From NCBI GenBank assembly GCA_900618425.1, contig UZAN01039611.1, positions 8,766 through 72,765 of the forward strand: DNA of 64,000 bases. Direction: 5' to 3'. Within the stretch, counting starts at the first letter, position 1. Each line of letters begins with the position of its first letter. The stretch comes from Echinostoma caproni. Lineage: Eukaryota; Platyhelminthes; Trematoda; Plagiorchiida; Echinostomatidae. The notes under the pieces were generated by a model that searched no databases, was not told where the DNA came from, and worked only from the letters and a program-made list of their open reading frames with translations. Shown here piece after piece: positions 35,020 to 46,615 of this stretch. A program made the translations under genes and the position numbers.

Positions 35020-35400
35020 GCTAGGTGATTGATGCTTCCACTGGGGTTATATTAATGGGTTTTCTCATCCGAGGCCACGGAAAAACTGAAGCCCGAACAA
35101 ACTGCTTCTGATTGCATCGAGAGGCGTTATCTAAAGTTTGGATATTGATCGCCTCAGCTCTGTATAGGATTTTCAACCGAAGTCGTTTTGCCGGGGATAA
35201 AAATGTGTGATAAATGATGTGGAAAGCCTGATCAACGTTAACCGTGTGCCATGTCTCCAGTATATGTTGGCAGATAGCGCTTTTCACTGTTCTAGTTTCA
35301 AAGTGTCTCAACCGGAGGAGCGGTGGTGTTCGCGTATATCCCTTTGACAGCTACCTTGCAGTTCGGTCGATATAAATCGTTTCATGCGATCGCAATCAGA
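35020..35400 (-). mobile_element. Penelope-like retroelement fragment (copy C), GIY-YIG end
   Basis: Minus-strand translation gives YIDRTARQLSK near 35,362 (YIG altered to YID), then SAICQHILETWHTVN and FHIIYH, then RAEAINIQTLDN and KQFVRASVFPWP. This order is typical of the second half of a PLE endonuclease. The frame is open over 35,311-35,021. Confidence 0.85.
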
Positions 35401-35954
35401 TTGATGATCACAAATAATTTCTATATATGTAATGGCAAAAATACTCCTTTAATTCCATTGTTATTGTTATGTTGGTGAACAATAAGGCAAAACATTTGTT
35501 AGAATAATGTTAGATGTCTGGTCACAGTAGGTCGGGTGGGTTCGCAAATGCAGGGGTTTTACTCACTGGTGGGTACCACTGGAAATAATCACGATTATCA
35601 AGATACTTGCTTGTTTCGTGTATCTTAAGGGCTTATTGTTCACGAGTGGACCAACAGTTGTTTTCTGTTTGCCTGCAACAAAAGTGAATTCGTTTCAATT
35701 TATTTCCACATGTTTCTGTCACCAGCTTTTCCGGCTGGTAACTGAGTTTATCTGATTGTATTTCAAGGTGTGCTTTACGAAGGACCACTTGTTGTCGTGC
35801 CTCGATAAACTGAAAAAGACAAAGAACTTTCATTTTCTCAGAGAGTCTGAATGAAAAAGTTTCACTATAATTCAGTGTTTACTGCGAAACGAAGCTAGGG
35901 GACAAGTGCGTTTGGTAAAACTTGAAGCCGATTTCTCTTCTTGTTCTTGTCGAT
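35401..35954. other. No gene recognised
   Basis: Nothing supported between PLE copy C and the gap. Confidence 0.4.
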
Positions 35955-36778
35955 NNNNNNNNNNNNNNNNNNNNNNNNNNNNNNNNNNNNNNNNNNNNNN
36001 NNNNNNNNNNNNNNNNNNNNNNNNNNNNNNNNNNNNNNNNNNNNNNNNNNNNNNNNNNNNNNNNNNNNNNNNNNNNNNNNNNNNNNNNNNNNNNNNNNNN
36101 NNNNNNNNNNNNNNNNNNNNNNNNNNNNNNNNNNNNNNNNNNNNNNNNNNNNNNNNNNNNNNNNNNNNNNNNNNNNNNNNNNNNNNNNNNNNNNNNNNNN
36201 NNNNNNNNNNNNNNNNNNNNNNNNNNNNNNNNNNNNNNNNNNNNNNNNNNNNNNNNNNNNNNNNNNNNNNNNNNNNNNNNNNNNNNNNNNNNNNNNNNNN
36301 NNNNNNNNNNNNNNNNNNNNNNNNNNNNNNNNNNNNNNNNNNNNNNNNNNNNNNNNNNNNNNNNNNNNNNNNNNNNNNNNNNNNNNNNNNNNNNNNNNNN
36401 NNNNNNNNNNNNNNNNNNNNNNNNNNNNNNNNNNNNNNNNNNNNNNNNNNNNNNNNNNNNNNNNNNNNNNNNNNNNNNNNNNNNNNNNNNNNNNNNNNNN
36501 NNNNNNNNNNNNNNNNNNNNNNNNNNNNNNNNNNNNNNNNNNNNNNNNNNNNNNNNNNNNNNNNNNNNNNNNNNNNNNNNNNNNNNNNNNNNNNNNNNNN
36601 NNNNNNNNNNNNNNNNNNNNNNNNNNNNNNNNNNNNNNNNNNNNNNNNNNNNNNNNNNNNNNNNNNNNNNNNNNNNNNNNNNNNNNNNNNNNNNNNNNNN
36701 NNNNNNNNNNNNNNNNNNNNNNNNNNNNNNNNNNNNNNNNNNNNNNNNNNNNNNNNNNNNNNNNNNNNNNNNNNNNNN
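35955..36778. other. Assembly gap (N)
   Basis: 824 unresolved bases between two PLE fragments. Confidence 1.
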
Positions 36779-37138
36779 CCCCCGAACCCCATTAAAAATC
36801 AGAACATGAGATCGGATTGTGTGGTCGTAAAATAGATGAACAATTTGTTCCCCCTACCTTAAATCACGCAGATGCACTAACTGTTTGAAGAATAATTGTT
36901 ATGGAGTTGAACACGGAAAACCACGGCAGGGCCTCAGTAATGTTTAAAAAAGATTTTCACCGAACCTTTTCGAAACCTCTTTTGCGGGTTTGATTTGTGG
37001 ATGCAAGTTAACTACCCACTTTTATTCTTTATCATTATTATTCCAATTATTCCCACCAAGCAAGATCCAAACAATGACAAGAGAGTGGCGAACAACCTCA
37101 TTTTTAGTGATCATGTTCATGCCAATATGTCATAATGA

Positions 37139-37670
37139 ATGTCACTACTTGTGAATAAAATTATTCACCGTGTGATTAGTGTCTACAAGATGCGACACAA
37201 CGGAACTTGTGATTGGCATTGTTACCCCACTTCTCAACGACGCAGGGTGATGCTCCCGGATACATTTGGACAGACAGCTGGGCGTGTGGCCTACATACTT
37301 TGCTCCACAGGAACAAATGAAAGATCAAGCGCAGAAAGAGGCAGCAGATCGGACATTCTATCATTGAGCTGCAGATTCACTAACGGTCTATGCATGAAGC
37401 GGTTTTGCAGCTTGGCGGCGTAGAACGTTTTACTGATGGCATCTGATACCCTGATAGCCTCTGCTAGGATATCGTCTTTATATGGTAAAGAGATGTACAC
37501 AGACCTTTTCTCAGCAATGACTCTTTCAGGGAATGATAATGTCTTTAAATTCCAGATTCCCCCTGGTTGTCCGGGTATCCATTCTGGATGAAGATATTCC
37601 GCATATCCGGAGTTATTCAATGAGTTTGATCTCTGCACAGATTCTTCTCGCTCTTTTGGAGTTATTAATT
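37139..37670 (-). mobile_element. Penelope-like retroelement fragment (copy D), linker plus GIY-YIG start
   Basis: The minus strand is open over 37,638-37,291 with the PLE linker (VYISLPYKDDILAEAIR, then LQNRFMHRPLVNLQL). After a frameshift near 37,318 comes SFICSCGAKYVGHTPSCLSK and CIREHHP, a GIY-YIG core, then HLVDTNHTVN and a stop. It overlaps copy C in the YIG-to-HTVN region, so the two are separate insertions rather than halves of one. Confidence 0.85.
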
Positions 37671-37679
37671 ATCCTGAGT

Positions 37680-39520
37680 GGTAGAAAGCTAAGAAAATAA
37701 CAAAAGGGTCCATTCCACGTCACCTTTCTGTGGAATGATCGTCTGACCACCCATCATCAAGACAAATCAGGCAAAGATCCAGATATACTAGCTCACTGTT
37801 TGCTTCACATTCACTCGTGAATTGCAAATTGCAATGTGCAAAATTGAGGTGACTTAATAAATGCTAACCCTTTGTTGCGGAATCAACCTCGCATAAAATG
37901 TCATCTACATAACATGTGTATAGTGTACATTGTTTTGTACATGATTTGAGCGTATCACTTTCTATTTTAGACATGGGGGCATCGGAAAACGAGCTCAAGA
38001 GAGGTCTCTATTACTACACCGTCTTTCTGACAACAGATTTCCCCATTAAACTTGAATTGTACATTGTGAGTGCAGAAGAATAACAGATGTTTCAGATTAT
38101 GTCGGTAAGCCTACTGTGAGCCCGTTGTCCAATTTACGTCTGTGTGAAAATGCATAAGCTTTAATCTTGACGTGATTGCAGTCTTCCGTTTTATCATGAA
38201 AGCAACTCGCATAGTGGAAGATAATGCACGCTTTTGCTTATTCGTGTGAGATTAAAACGTAAGTGAATTAGCTCACCATTCGCATTTGAACCAATTAGCC
38301 CATTACGCGATCATAGACTTTCACGCATCCGAGAAAACGTCATTTTCTCCCTGTCTTGGTAGCGGTTAACAAATGATCCACTTCGCCTGGGTCACGTGCC
38401 ACGACTGCTCTACTATTAGTTTTTACTTTTTTACTTTTTACAAATAAATGGTGATTTATAAAAGTGTCAGGAAGCGAGAGAGTGTTTACACACTCACTTA
38501 ACGCGTTTTTCTAAGAAAGCTAATTCTATTCATGAATGATTGAAAAATGCGATCATCTGATAAAATGGGTTACATTTGCTATATGAGTATGATAACTGAT
38601 CAACCCCGGAGATCATACTTTTCCTGACAAATGATTTTACCCCAACAACCATAAGCTAATTTGTCCGGTTTGTTTGGTGGGTCTGCTGTAGTTATTGTTC
38701 CTTTAGACTGAGCTAAAACAAGCAATTTGAAAGGTAAGCAGCACTGTAATATCAAAGTCATCAAATTAACTGTTGCCTTCATAAATGAGTCTACTTGTAG
38801 TGTATGCACATCCAGATATGACCTGGATAGAATAGTGGTGGTTTTCCACTGGTTTTCATGTGACCATTTGTTCCGTCCTCGACCTGAAGACTCCCGTATT
38901 GGAGTACAACTTCATTTGTTGTAGACCTCTGTAAGCTTGGACTGATATGGCTACTATAAATCATGTGAACTCATTTCTTATCTACTGAAGTCCAGTAAAA
39001 GGTGCATCTTCAACGAATTTGTTTAGTGAATATTGTGCAAATTAGACACAATCAAACATAAATGATGACCGAATATGGTGTTGGATAACTCTTGAATTTC
39101 TTTTGCACAGAATAATTTGCCAAGGAAGATCTTTTGACCCAAACCGAACGAAGTTTGGTGCCTATAGGTTTACTTGTTGAACTCATGACAGTTCATTCTA
39201 GATTTTTCCAATTCGTTCTTGCACCGACGAGGCTGGACACTAATGCCCGTAGACGTGAGTAGAGACGTCAGATTAAGATATTGCGAGATAGAAAAACTGG
39301 TGAAATATGCCTTTGGTAATTATAAGAGATACTCCTGATGAAATTGAGTTATTTCATGGTTACGGAGATAGAGGAAAGTATGACAATTACTCGCGAAATT
39401 GTGTTGCGTTCAAGGTTTCCTATGTGTACACTTAGAAGAGTAGCGATAGAAATGAGTCGTTTCCACCTCAATGTGTTTGCACTACTTCTTATTCCGTTAT
39501 CTTTGGAAGTCTTTTTATTG
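37680..39520. other. No gene called; one weak exon-like segment
   Basis: On the minus strand GCTTGTTTTAG ends near 38,718. It opens a frame (SKGTITTADPPNKPDKLAYG and onward) that stops near 38,600. It has a good acceptor but no second support, so I leave it uncalled. Confidence 0.3.
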
Positions 39521-39526
39521 AACACA

Positions 39527-39690
39527 TGATTGTACAATCAATTTTCAAGAAAGAAGGAACGGGCAATCAAATGATGATCATGTGATACAAAGCACTTGGG
39601 AGGGAGGAGGAGATTTAGCATTTGGTTATAGGGTTCGAACAGGTCAACCCAGAGATTATATGGTGGTGACCTCAACAGCTTGAACAAATT
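39527..39690 (-). mobile_element. tRNA-derived SINE (family E)
   Basis: On the minus strand the head has GTTGAGGTCACC and CCTGTTCGAACCC (B-box-like). The 3' end is TTCTTGAAAATTGATTGTAC, matching 14,203-14,230. Confidence 0.55.
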
Positions 39691-40104
39691 TGTATATTTT
39701 TATCTGGCGTTTCCCATCCAGTTATAACAGTACATACTGTAACACGTACTATAATGACCTGAAGAGAAGAAGCGAAAAAAGTCTCCTTGGTAATTTTGGA
39801 CTTTCTTGATTGCACACTTGGACGTTTGTAGTCATATTCGCAGTATAAAACAGCACTTGTCAGAGTCTAGTTGTACATTGTATAACGAAACAGATCAAAT
39901 AAAAGGACACTGGTGATAAAGCGGTCAAATTCATCATAACAGATGCGCGTTGAACGTATGTTTAAATGTTTACTACCGTTATCCATCTCTTCTACCTATG
40001 CATGTCCCGAGGTGGTTGTTTATTAACCAACCCCCTTCCTATAAATGACACATTGAGATCACACCGTTATTTAGACTGCATGTGCTTCAAATTATACTTT
40101 AATA

Positions 40105-40265
40105 AACACAATCCATATTTCATCCACTCCGGAAGCATTAAGTTCAACTTCTACTGATGTTGGAGCGCCTCAGTAACACATATACGACGGCCGTTCGGGA
40201 TTTTAACCGCTGACCTCGTGAATGGAAGGCATGTCTATTTGCTGTTACTGTTCTAACCAGGGCTG
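40105..40265 (-). mobile_element. Family A SINE, decayed hammerhead
   Basis: On the minus strand CCTGGTTAGAACAG (A-box-like) and GCGGTTAAAATCCCG (B box) are followed by GTATATGTGTTACTGAGGCG. This aligns with GGATATGCACTACTGATGAG of the intact copy at 49.5 kb. The downstream TGCTTCCGGAGTGGATG matches TGCTTTCGAGTGTATGG. Core bases are mutated. Confidence 0.6.
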
Positions 40266-40269
40266 TTCA

Positions 40270-41380
40270 GAATTGCCGATTCAGTTTTGCTCAGACGTCG
40301 ACTTTGATGATATTCAGTCGTTTCATTAGACCCGAAATTCAATAGATGAAACATAGTTGACAATTACCTTCATTGGAATGACTTTGATCAAGTCGGCCCT
40401 CCCCAAAAATCCAGGAAAGGCTGCAACAAATAGAGTTACTAGGCTGGATTTTAATTCACAGTTACTTCATGGTTATTTGTGCTTGGTGAATTCTTTGGAT
40501 TAATACATATGTGGCAAATGGAAAATGTAATCTGTTTTTAGAGATGTCGTGGCATACCGTAATATTGAATGAACACGTATCTGAATATGCCTATGTGATT
40601 ATTTTGTGCCATGTGCCATGCATTTTGCGCCTACTGATCGATGCCTTTTTGTTGTATAAGGGAACAACTTTTAGTTGGTCATAATTTAGGGTTATCTTGA
40701 CGAAAACGGAGCACTGTACGGATTTTTCACTCAATGTTGCTTGTATTTTCTGGGACGTTACTTATATTTAACCGCCAATGTATTCACTTTAGTGATTTTG
40801 AAATAATCTTGATAAACGCTTTTGGTAAACGATCTGATGGATTAGGTCATTATTTGACGTATAAATTTCGTTTCCTAAGGTTGTTCTTCATTCTCACAGT
40901 TATTTACGTTACCGTTCTGAACGGTAAATGCGGATAAAGTAAGCTTATCATAATTACGGGGCACAATAGTTAACCATCTTCTTACGAGACATTTTCAAAT
41001 TAATATGTTTACTTGTGTATGTTTCACTCGCTTCTGAATGTCGACTGCGTGCTGAAAGAATCATGATACAATAATCGTTATAAAGGGAAAATGTCTATAA
41101 TCTGCTAAGAGGCTTGCTACTGCTAGGTTGTCCAAGTGAAATTAGGGCAGGGGAACTAACAACCGGAGTATTTGACCAGCGAAGCCTGCCGGTGTGTAAA
41201 AGCGATATCCCATCGAGCTCGGTGTTCAAGGTATGGAATCAAAAGCCTTTTGGACGTAAACAAGTTTCTAGGGTGCTCAATACACCCCAAACCCAAGTCA
41301 ATCCATTGACTACTGCCACGATCAATAAGGTGTGCGTGTTTGTGGTTCGCAAGTCTCTCTTTGGTTGGTTTGCAATAAGG
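40270..41380. other. No gene recognised
   Basis: A 67-codon plus-strand hydrophobic frame at 40,734-40,937 has no splice or start support. The last 270 bases may belong to the repeat that follows. Confidence 0.35.
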
Positions 41381-41384
41381 GTTT

Positions 41385-41625
41385 TTAGTCAACACCCCTA
41401 GATGAGCTACCAGAGGTTTAACGGCCCGGTTGAAGGTCAGTATTTTAGCTTTTCGTCCTCTCATTTTGGTAAGGAAATAGCCCTTCGGGAAAGCAGTGAA
41501 TATAAATTCCTCATCAGAGACTACTTCAGAAGTATGGTCGCATACGAACATTTCACAAAGTGCAAGGGAAGGGTGACTAGTCGCAACCCAGGACACCTAC
41601 TCCAACCATACTATGGCTTTCAGAT
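41385..41625. repeat. Dispersed repeat F, first copy
   Basis: It aligns with 50,695-50,935 in the same orientation. Landmarks are CTACCAG, then TCCTCTCATTTTGGT (second copy TCCTCTGACTTTGGT), then GGGTGACTAGTCGCAACCC (second copy AGTGACCAGCCGCAACCC). The minus strand is open through both copies with similar residues (EEFIFTAFPKGYFLTKMRG here; EEALLTAFSWRRCFLTKVRG there). It may be an old coding repeat of unknown type. Confidence 0.7.
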
Positions 41626-41679
41626 AGAAAAAGCTTTATGGGATCCAGTAAATGGCATACTAATCAAAAATTCACTTAC

Positions 41680-41784
41680 GTGTTCTTTATACGTAAACCA
41701 ACTTTCAATGTTCACCTCCCTTTTTGATGATGAAAACAGCAATACTTCTACAATATATGTTATCAACTTTTTCTCTCGGGATGC
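41680..41784 (-). CDS. Internal exon, unknown product
   Basis: The acceptor GATTCAGTTTAG ends at 41,785 and a GTAAGT donor starts at 41,679. The 105-base exon is open for 35 codons in phase 0 at both ends (ASREKKLITYIVEVLLF, then SSSKREVNIESWFTYKEH). Function unknown. It lies downstream of the exon pair at 42,482-44,159, but that set ends with its own stop, so the relation is unclear. Confidence 0.5.
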
Positions 41785-41799
41785 CTAAACTGAATCGAC

Positions 41800-42480
41800 T
41801 TTAATTGATAATGCAAACTGTTGGAAGCACCATCCTCTTTGCGGCATGCTTCTTTGTAGAGGATTATTCTGAAAAAATTGATCTTCGCACAAAATTGAAA
41901 TATTGATTATTTGTTTGTGGCGCTGGTTTAATTGAAAGATAAGCGTGAGTTTTTAATGGATGTATACAAGGGAAGCAAAAACGTTTCTTATTGGAATAAC
42001 AAAACCGTTGTCAGTACCCCGTCCAGAAATGACTATTGCAGCAGAAGGATAAACTTACGTTTACATATATCTTCTACTGGAGGCAGCAGTAGAGAACGAG
42101 TAATTGTTGTGTTTACTTATTGAATAATACAAACATGTTTTTATTTGCATACTCTCCGTCATCGAATTTTATTCGTAGGATGGGACAAAACCAATTGTCG
42201 GATGAGTAACAATGTTTGACCATGACTGGCGGTGAGAGTAAGCAAGTTTTCTCTCCGAAAAGATTTTTATAAAGGAGCGACATGTGCATTCACTTAATTT
42301 GTGGATCCTGTTTCTCTTCTCGCATTTGACCCGACAATTCTACCCGGTTTGTCATAGACTTTGCAGAATGAAACGGTTCAACTCAAACCAATGAGTGATC
42401 GGATCTGAACGTGAAAACGAAGCGGAACGAACTTTTCCTGAAAGCGTTTTTTTTCAATGGCCGTTGTAACATCTATCACA
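41800..42480. other. No gene recognised
   Basis: Nothing supported. Confidence 0.4.
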
Positions 42481-42481
42481 A

Positions 42482-44159
42482 CTATTTATGAGTTCTCAAA
42501 TGATAGTCTTCAAATGGGCCGAGGTTAACTAGGTAAAAAGAAGGAACTGCTGGATTTATTTTACTGTTTGCACCGGCGCAACTGGACAATGCACATATTG
42601 AAGCCAGATAAAATTGCATCCACCTGTTTGGGTTTGCACGAGGGAAAACTTCGGTAATGAGCTTTATTAACGAGATATGAAGCCACACTCTGTGACCAAC
42701 TGAAGATTTTTGAACGAACGTGGTTAGACAAATTGTTTCTGCTCGATAACCACACAAATACACACATTGCAGCGTATGGTTAAGTTGTTTGAATTTTCAA
42801 TTTTCCAAAGAAACAATAGACGATCACTCTACCGTACCAATGATCATCAGAGGAACTTTGAAGATGCTTCAAGTAACTGTATTTGATAATCAGTTTGATA
42901 TTTCACCTTGTGAGAGCGGAGCGGTCAAAGAAAAAGGTTGCAAAACACGGCAGAGTGAGGATTCTAAAAAAATGTTATACTGCGAATGATAAATCAGCTT
43001 TTTACCAGTTGAAAATGCGTGAGTAAAAATTACTTAAGGTGATTATCAATCCCGTAAAGGTTCTGCATGATTAGACATACAAAGGATAACCATTTCCCGG
43101 AAGCATGCTTCACGGGCCGGTTTGGAGCAGCGAAGTGTGTTGAATTTTACCCAGAAAGGAAATTTGGCCGACAGCAAGTTGCAAAATCCGAAGCACGCGA
43201 CAACATGCGAATTGAGTGCATCAATATTGTGAGCAGTTCTACAGGGTCCTTACCAGAGAACCGACTACTCAACACGAAATGACTGCTGAAAACGAAATAC
43301 TGCTCACTTATTAGCCTCTGATATCAATTTGGAAGTGGCGGAAAATTGAAACTAGCATGTTTTTAATTACCTTCAGATTCACGATCTGTTACGAATCACC
43401 CAAACGAATATTATATGTAGTTCCTCACACAAACAGATTTTTTTTAATTTTACTGGTTTATTGATTTATACTCCTTTGAAAAGTGAAATGCGATTTGACA
43501 AGCCGTTGATTGCACTGTTAAGCTCATTGTATTATCATACTTGTGCTAATGGAAACGAGTATTTGCTGACAATATATCAGGTAAAAATTTATTTTCTCGT
43601 AGTGTTATTTTGTTTCGTGAAATAACTTGTGTATAGTTTGTAGTTGTGTAACGACCCAACAAACATACGTATAACATGGGGTCCATGAATACGTATGGAA
43701 AAAGGGCTTATTGATTATCGATAGTGGCATCCCTTTCACATGAATAAAGAAATCAATATATTAGATCGACTTGGTTTCATTTTGGATTTGGATTTACGAA
43801 GGAAGCAACAATGATCGATCACTAGCCGGTATCTTGATGATTGTCCTTTGAAATCCTTTTGATCAAAAGCCCAATGGCTATGCTAGCTGAGGTATTCCGA
43901 TTTATGATGAGTCAACTACCAGTGGACCGAAGGATTGCATCAAATTTTTGGTTGCTGCTAATAATACTAATCTTGTCAATGTTCACTTACCAGCTGAATT
44001 GACATCTCTTGATCCGAAATTCCACATCAACTTTGCTACTGTCTCAAGAGAAATGTTCATTGAGACCGCTTCCAAGATTAACTGCTGATTCAGTGTGTAT
44101 ATCCATTGGAAATAGAGAGCAATGTAATTGAAACTCGGTCCCCAACTTGAAACCATGTG
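42482..44159 (-). CDS. Two phase-matched exons, 3' end of a gene, product unknown
   Basis: Exon a, 44,159-43,991 (169 bases), lies between acceptor GACACTTACAG and donor GTAAGT. It is open for 56 codons (MVSSWGPSFNYIALYFQW, then AVSMNISLETVAKLMWNFG) plus one base. Exon b, 42,699-42,482, follows CAAAAATCTTCAG. It starts with two bases that complete the codon and stays open to TAG, with VWLHISLIKLITEVFP and ICALSSCAGANSKINPAV. The intron is 1,291 bases. ANSKINP in a hydrophobic setting recalls the NSxxNP of receptor TM7, but NPxxY is not completed, so I do not assign a family. Confidence 0.5.
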
Positions 44160-44674
44160 CTGTAAGTGTCTGGATTTACTACTCATATTCAGCCAAACAC
44201 TGCATTTCCATTGGATTGGTTTGCTTCAGATATTTTGTCAGGATGGTTTACGCATGTTATTAGACTCATCGTACCATGGTCATCCGTTCTTTAGCACTAC
44301 CGTTTCGATGACGGAGGGTAGCTTATTTGCTCTCATCACGGTAAATTGTATCAACAAAAATACTTTGCGTACTATATGGTGTGTTCAGATCAAACTATCT
44401 GATTTTGGAATAATTAATCAATTCTTAGTTGACCTGCTCGTCTACCAGCTGATCTACATCATTCTGCGGAACCCCATTGACCGCTTTCTCATGTCGTTAT
44501 TTCAACAATGCCCAAGTTCGACACTATACTTGTGGGTTCATAAAATCGTCGCGTATCTCTAATCCGCTCGTTTCATTTTTTCACGGAATATAATTTACAA
44601 TCAGACACATCATTCACTTGACGCCATTGTCACAGTAATTATTTGCGTTTCATCCTCCCCTGCTCTTCCATCAA

Positions 44675-44877
44675 TTACGAACTGAGCCAAACTTGCCAGT
44701 GGGAACAAACACAGAAATCAAAATAGATTGCCGACGTTCTTCTTATGATACTCTGATGTGTTGCGCGATGCGGTTTCCTGAAAGTCTCCTTCCCATTATA
44801 TTTTTTCTTGAATATTCTCATTTTCTTGAAACTGCTAGGCAAAGAAATTTTCCAAACGGATTTATCGCTTCCATCTG
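44675..44877 (-). CDS. Candidate exon, basic protein segment
   Basis: After the acceptor GCGTCAACAG (ends 44,878) the frame is open for 66 codons to TAA (DGSDKSVWKISLPSSFKKM, then RIFKKKYNGKETFRKPHR). It is rich in Lys and Arg. A weak phase-0 donor (GTTTGG) near its end would join it to the exon at 44,159, which begins in phase 0. That link is speculative. Confidence 0.38.
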
Positions 44878-45104
44878 CTGTTGACGCATAAACCCGTATG
44901 GAAAATAAAATTAGTTTATGTCGGCACTCATCCGTCTTCTTTAAATGAGAATGGAAAAGATATCTGGATAAGCAAAAGTAATTTGACAGCCAAGAAAACT
45001 TGGGAATCAATTGAGTACTTTGTTCTTGAAAATCTTTGTTTCAATCAGTAGTAGGAAAACCGTTTCAAGTTCCCACTTTAGTAATTTCCGGTGAAAATCA
45101 TCAA

Positions 45105-45250
45105 GAAATACCGTGAAAGGTGCGCTGGATAGCTGTTCCGGGCATTTAGAGACTCACCAGCGGTATTTACAAATTTATATTCCCGTAAGGACTGAAACTG
45201 CAGGTCGTTGGTTCGGCAGATTAGCCCTCCTTGTGCGACATTGTTATCCG
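45105..45250 (-). mobile_element. SM-alpha-like SINE, decayed hammerhead
   Basis: On the minus strand CTGGTGAGTC near 45,163 stands for CTGATGAGTC. It is followed by GGAACAGCTATCC then AGCGC, the self-complementary stem III and cleavage side of the SM-alpha pattern. Upstream, GACCTGCAGTTTCAGTCC resembles the end of a tRNA-like head. Confidence 0.5.
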
Positions 45251-45869
45251 ATATTGGACTCGGCTTTCAGTATTTTATCGAAGTGTCATCGATCAAGAAT
45301 AAGGAATGCTTATTACACAATCTTACGAATGTTTCGTGTTTTACCTACCCGACAAACTTTCGTTATGTAAAAATACCCGCTATTTGCTAGCTCTCAATCA
45401 ATTGAGTAACGAAGACTAACGACCGGTGTATTAAGATTATGTATTCCTAGTGTTGATTAAACTAAGCTTAATGGAGACTGTCATGAAGGAATGGAAACTT
45501 CTGCAAAGCAATCACATGAAGGAGATGACAAAATCTCAAATCGATTCAATGAATAATTATATCCACCCAATTGGGCCCTGTTAACCCAATTAGGGAAAAC
45601 AAGATGAGATGGATTTACTGATACGCTTCATGTTTGTGATAGAAGGAAAAATGAAGGGATAGATGCATAAACAAATGAATAATGCTTACTTTACGAATAA
45701 ACAAAAGAAAAATAGAGAGAAACGATTGAAGGATAAATACGAGACTGTAAAGAATGACCTTGGAGCCCAAAAAATATTGCCACAGACAACTTTTCAATGT
45801 TCAAAAGGAAGTTTGGTTAGAGTACATATCTATTCTGTTGACAAGTTATTGAAAATCAGTTCTCGTAGC

Positions 45870-46402
45870 TCAAGTGAACTGAATTCTATTTCGCCTGTTC
45901 GCCGAGCTTGGCACTTTGTTTGCAAACGTTTAATCACCAGCTGAGGTGACATCATCAGTACCTGTGAAATGACAGTCTTCTGCCTGTATCCGTCCCTTTA
46001 TATGTTCTTCTCCACCGTACAATTTTGTCCCTTGTTCTCATTGTGTTTGACTGGGTTCACCGTTGAACTGGTGCGTGGGGGTGAGGTTCGTAGGGCATGT
46101 GGTTGTTCATCTGTCCTGATTGCGGTTTCGGCCTGTTCTCAGGTCACGGCATGACCCTTTTTGTTGCGTCATTTGATCCTTGAGTTGCATTGGCACGTAC
46201 ACGTGATCCAGTTCAATGTTCCCGTTGATTGAGTTGAATGAAGAGTGCCAAGCTTCGAGAAATTCTCTGGCGTGTTTTGACCGGGCTTGGCTGATAATTT
46301 TAACTTAAGTGAAGTCAAACTGATGTCCTTCTTGATCTTCGTGGAAGGAAATCAAAGATAGTGAGTCATGTCTCCTGACTGCCGCTTGGTGTTCACGGAT
46401 CC
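45870..46402 (-). mobile_element. Penelope-like retroelement fragment (copy E), C-terminal half and tail
   Basis: The minus strand reads RIREHQAAVRRHDSLSLISF, then HEDQEGHQFDF, a stop, and SQARSKHAREFLEAWHSS. This is the C-terminal half of a PLE endonuclease (46,402 to about 46,200), followed by an untranslated tail to about 45,870. The first half of the domain is missing on this strand but present on the plus strand immediately to the right. Confidence 0.85.
45927..45958 (-). ncRNA. Hammerhead-like motif in PLE tail, degenerate
   Basis: CTGATGA is followed by TGTCACC, a short loop, GGTGAT and TAAACG. The stem II arms pair (GTCACC with GGTGAT, one G-U), but the usual GAAAC reads TAAAC. PLEs are known to carry hammerhead motifs near their ends; this copy is probably inactive. 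Confidence 0.5.
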
Positions 46403-46615
46403 AAAACCAAAGGAGAAAACAATGGAGAAGGACAAGAGCAGTGTCATCTACAAAATAAACTGCAAGAACTGCCCAAAACACCATATTGGACAACCTGGGA
46501 GAAAACTGTCAACAAGGATCCGTGAAGCACCGATGATGTCACCTCGGCTGGTGATGAAAAGTTTGCAAACAAATTGCCAAGCTCGGCGAACAGGCAAAAT
46601 AGAATATCTATATTC
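46403..46615 (+). mobile_element. Penelope-like retroelement fragment (copy E'), GIY-YIG start joined to tail
   Basis: The plus strand reads VIYKINCKNCPKHHIGQPGR, then KLSTRIRE (46,440-46,525). This is the N-terminal half of the same endonuclease. It jumps directly to tail sequence (46,530-46,612) that is the inverted match of 45,880-45,955. HHIGQP stands for YYIGQT. Confidence 0.85.
46530..46561 (+). ncRNA. Hammerhead-like motif in PLE tail, second copy
   Basis: CCGATGA, TGTCACC, loop, GGTGAT, GAAAAG. The GAAA is kept but the first core base pair region reads CCG instead of CTG. It complements the other copy, in which CTGATGA is kept and GAAA lost. Confidence 0.5.

Noticed and set aside
35021..37670. 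One PLE interrupted by the gap at 35,955-36,778
   Set aside because: The two pieces overlap in the YIG-to-HTVN part of the domain and differ in sequence, so they are separate copies.
44193..44562. Plus-strand exon of about 120 codons after TACTCATATTCAG, with a 31-base upstream GT-AG segment
   Set aside because: It lies opposite to and just beside a stronger minus-strand exon (43,991-44,159), and two frames compete.
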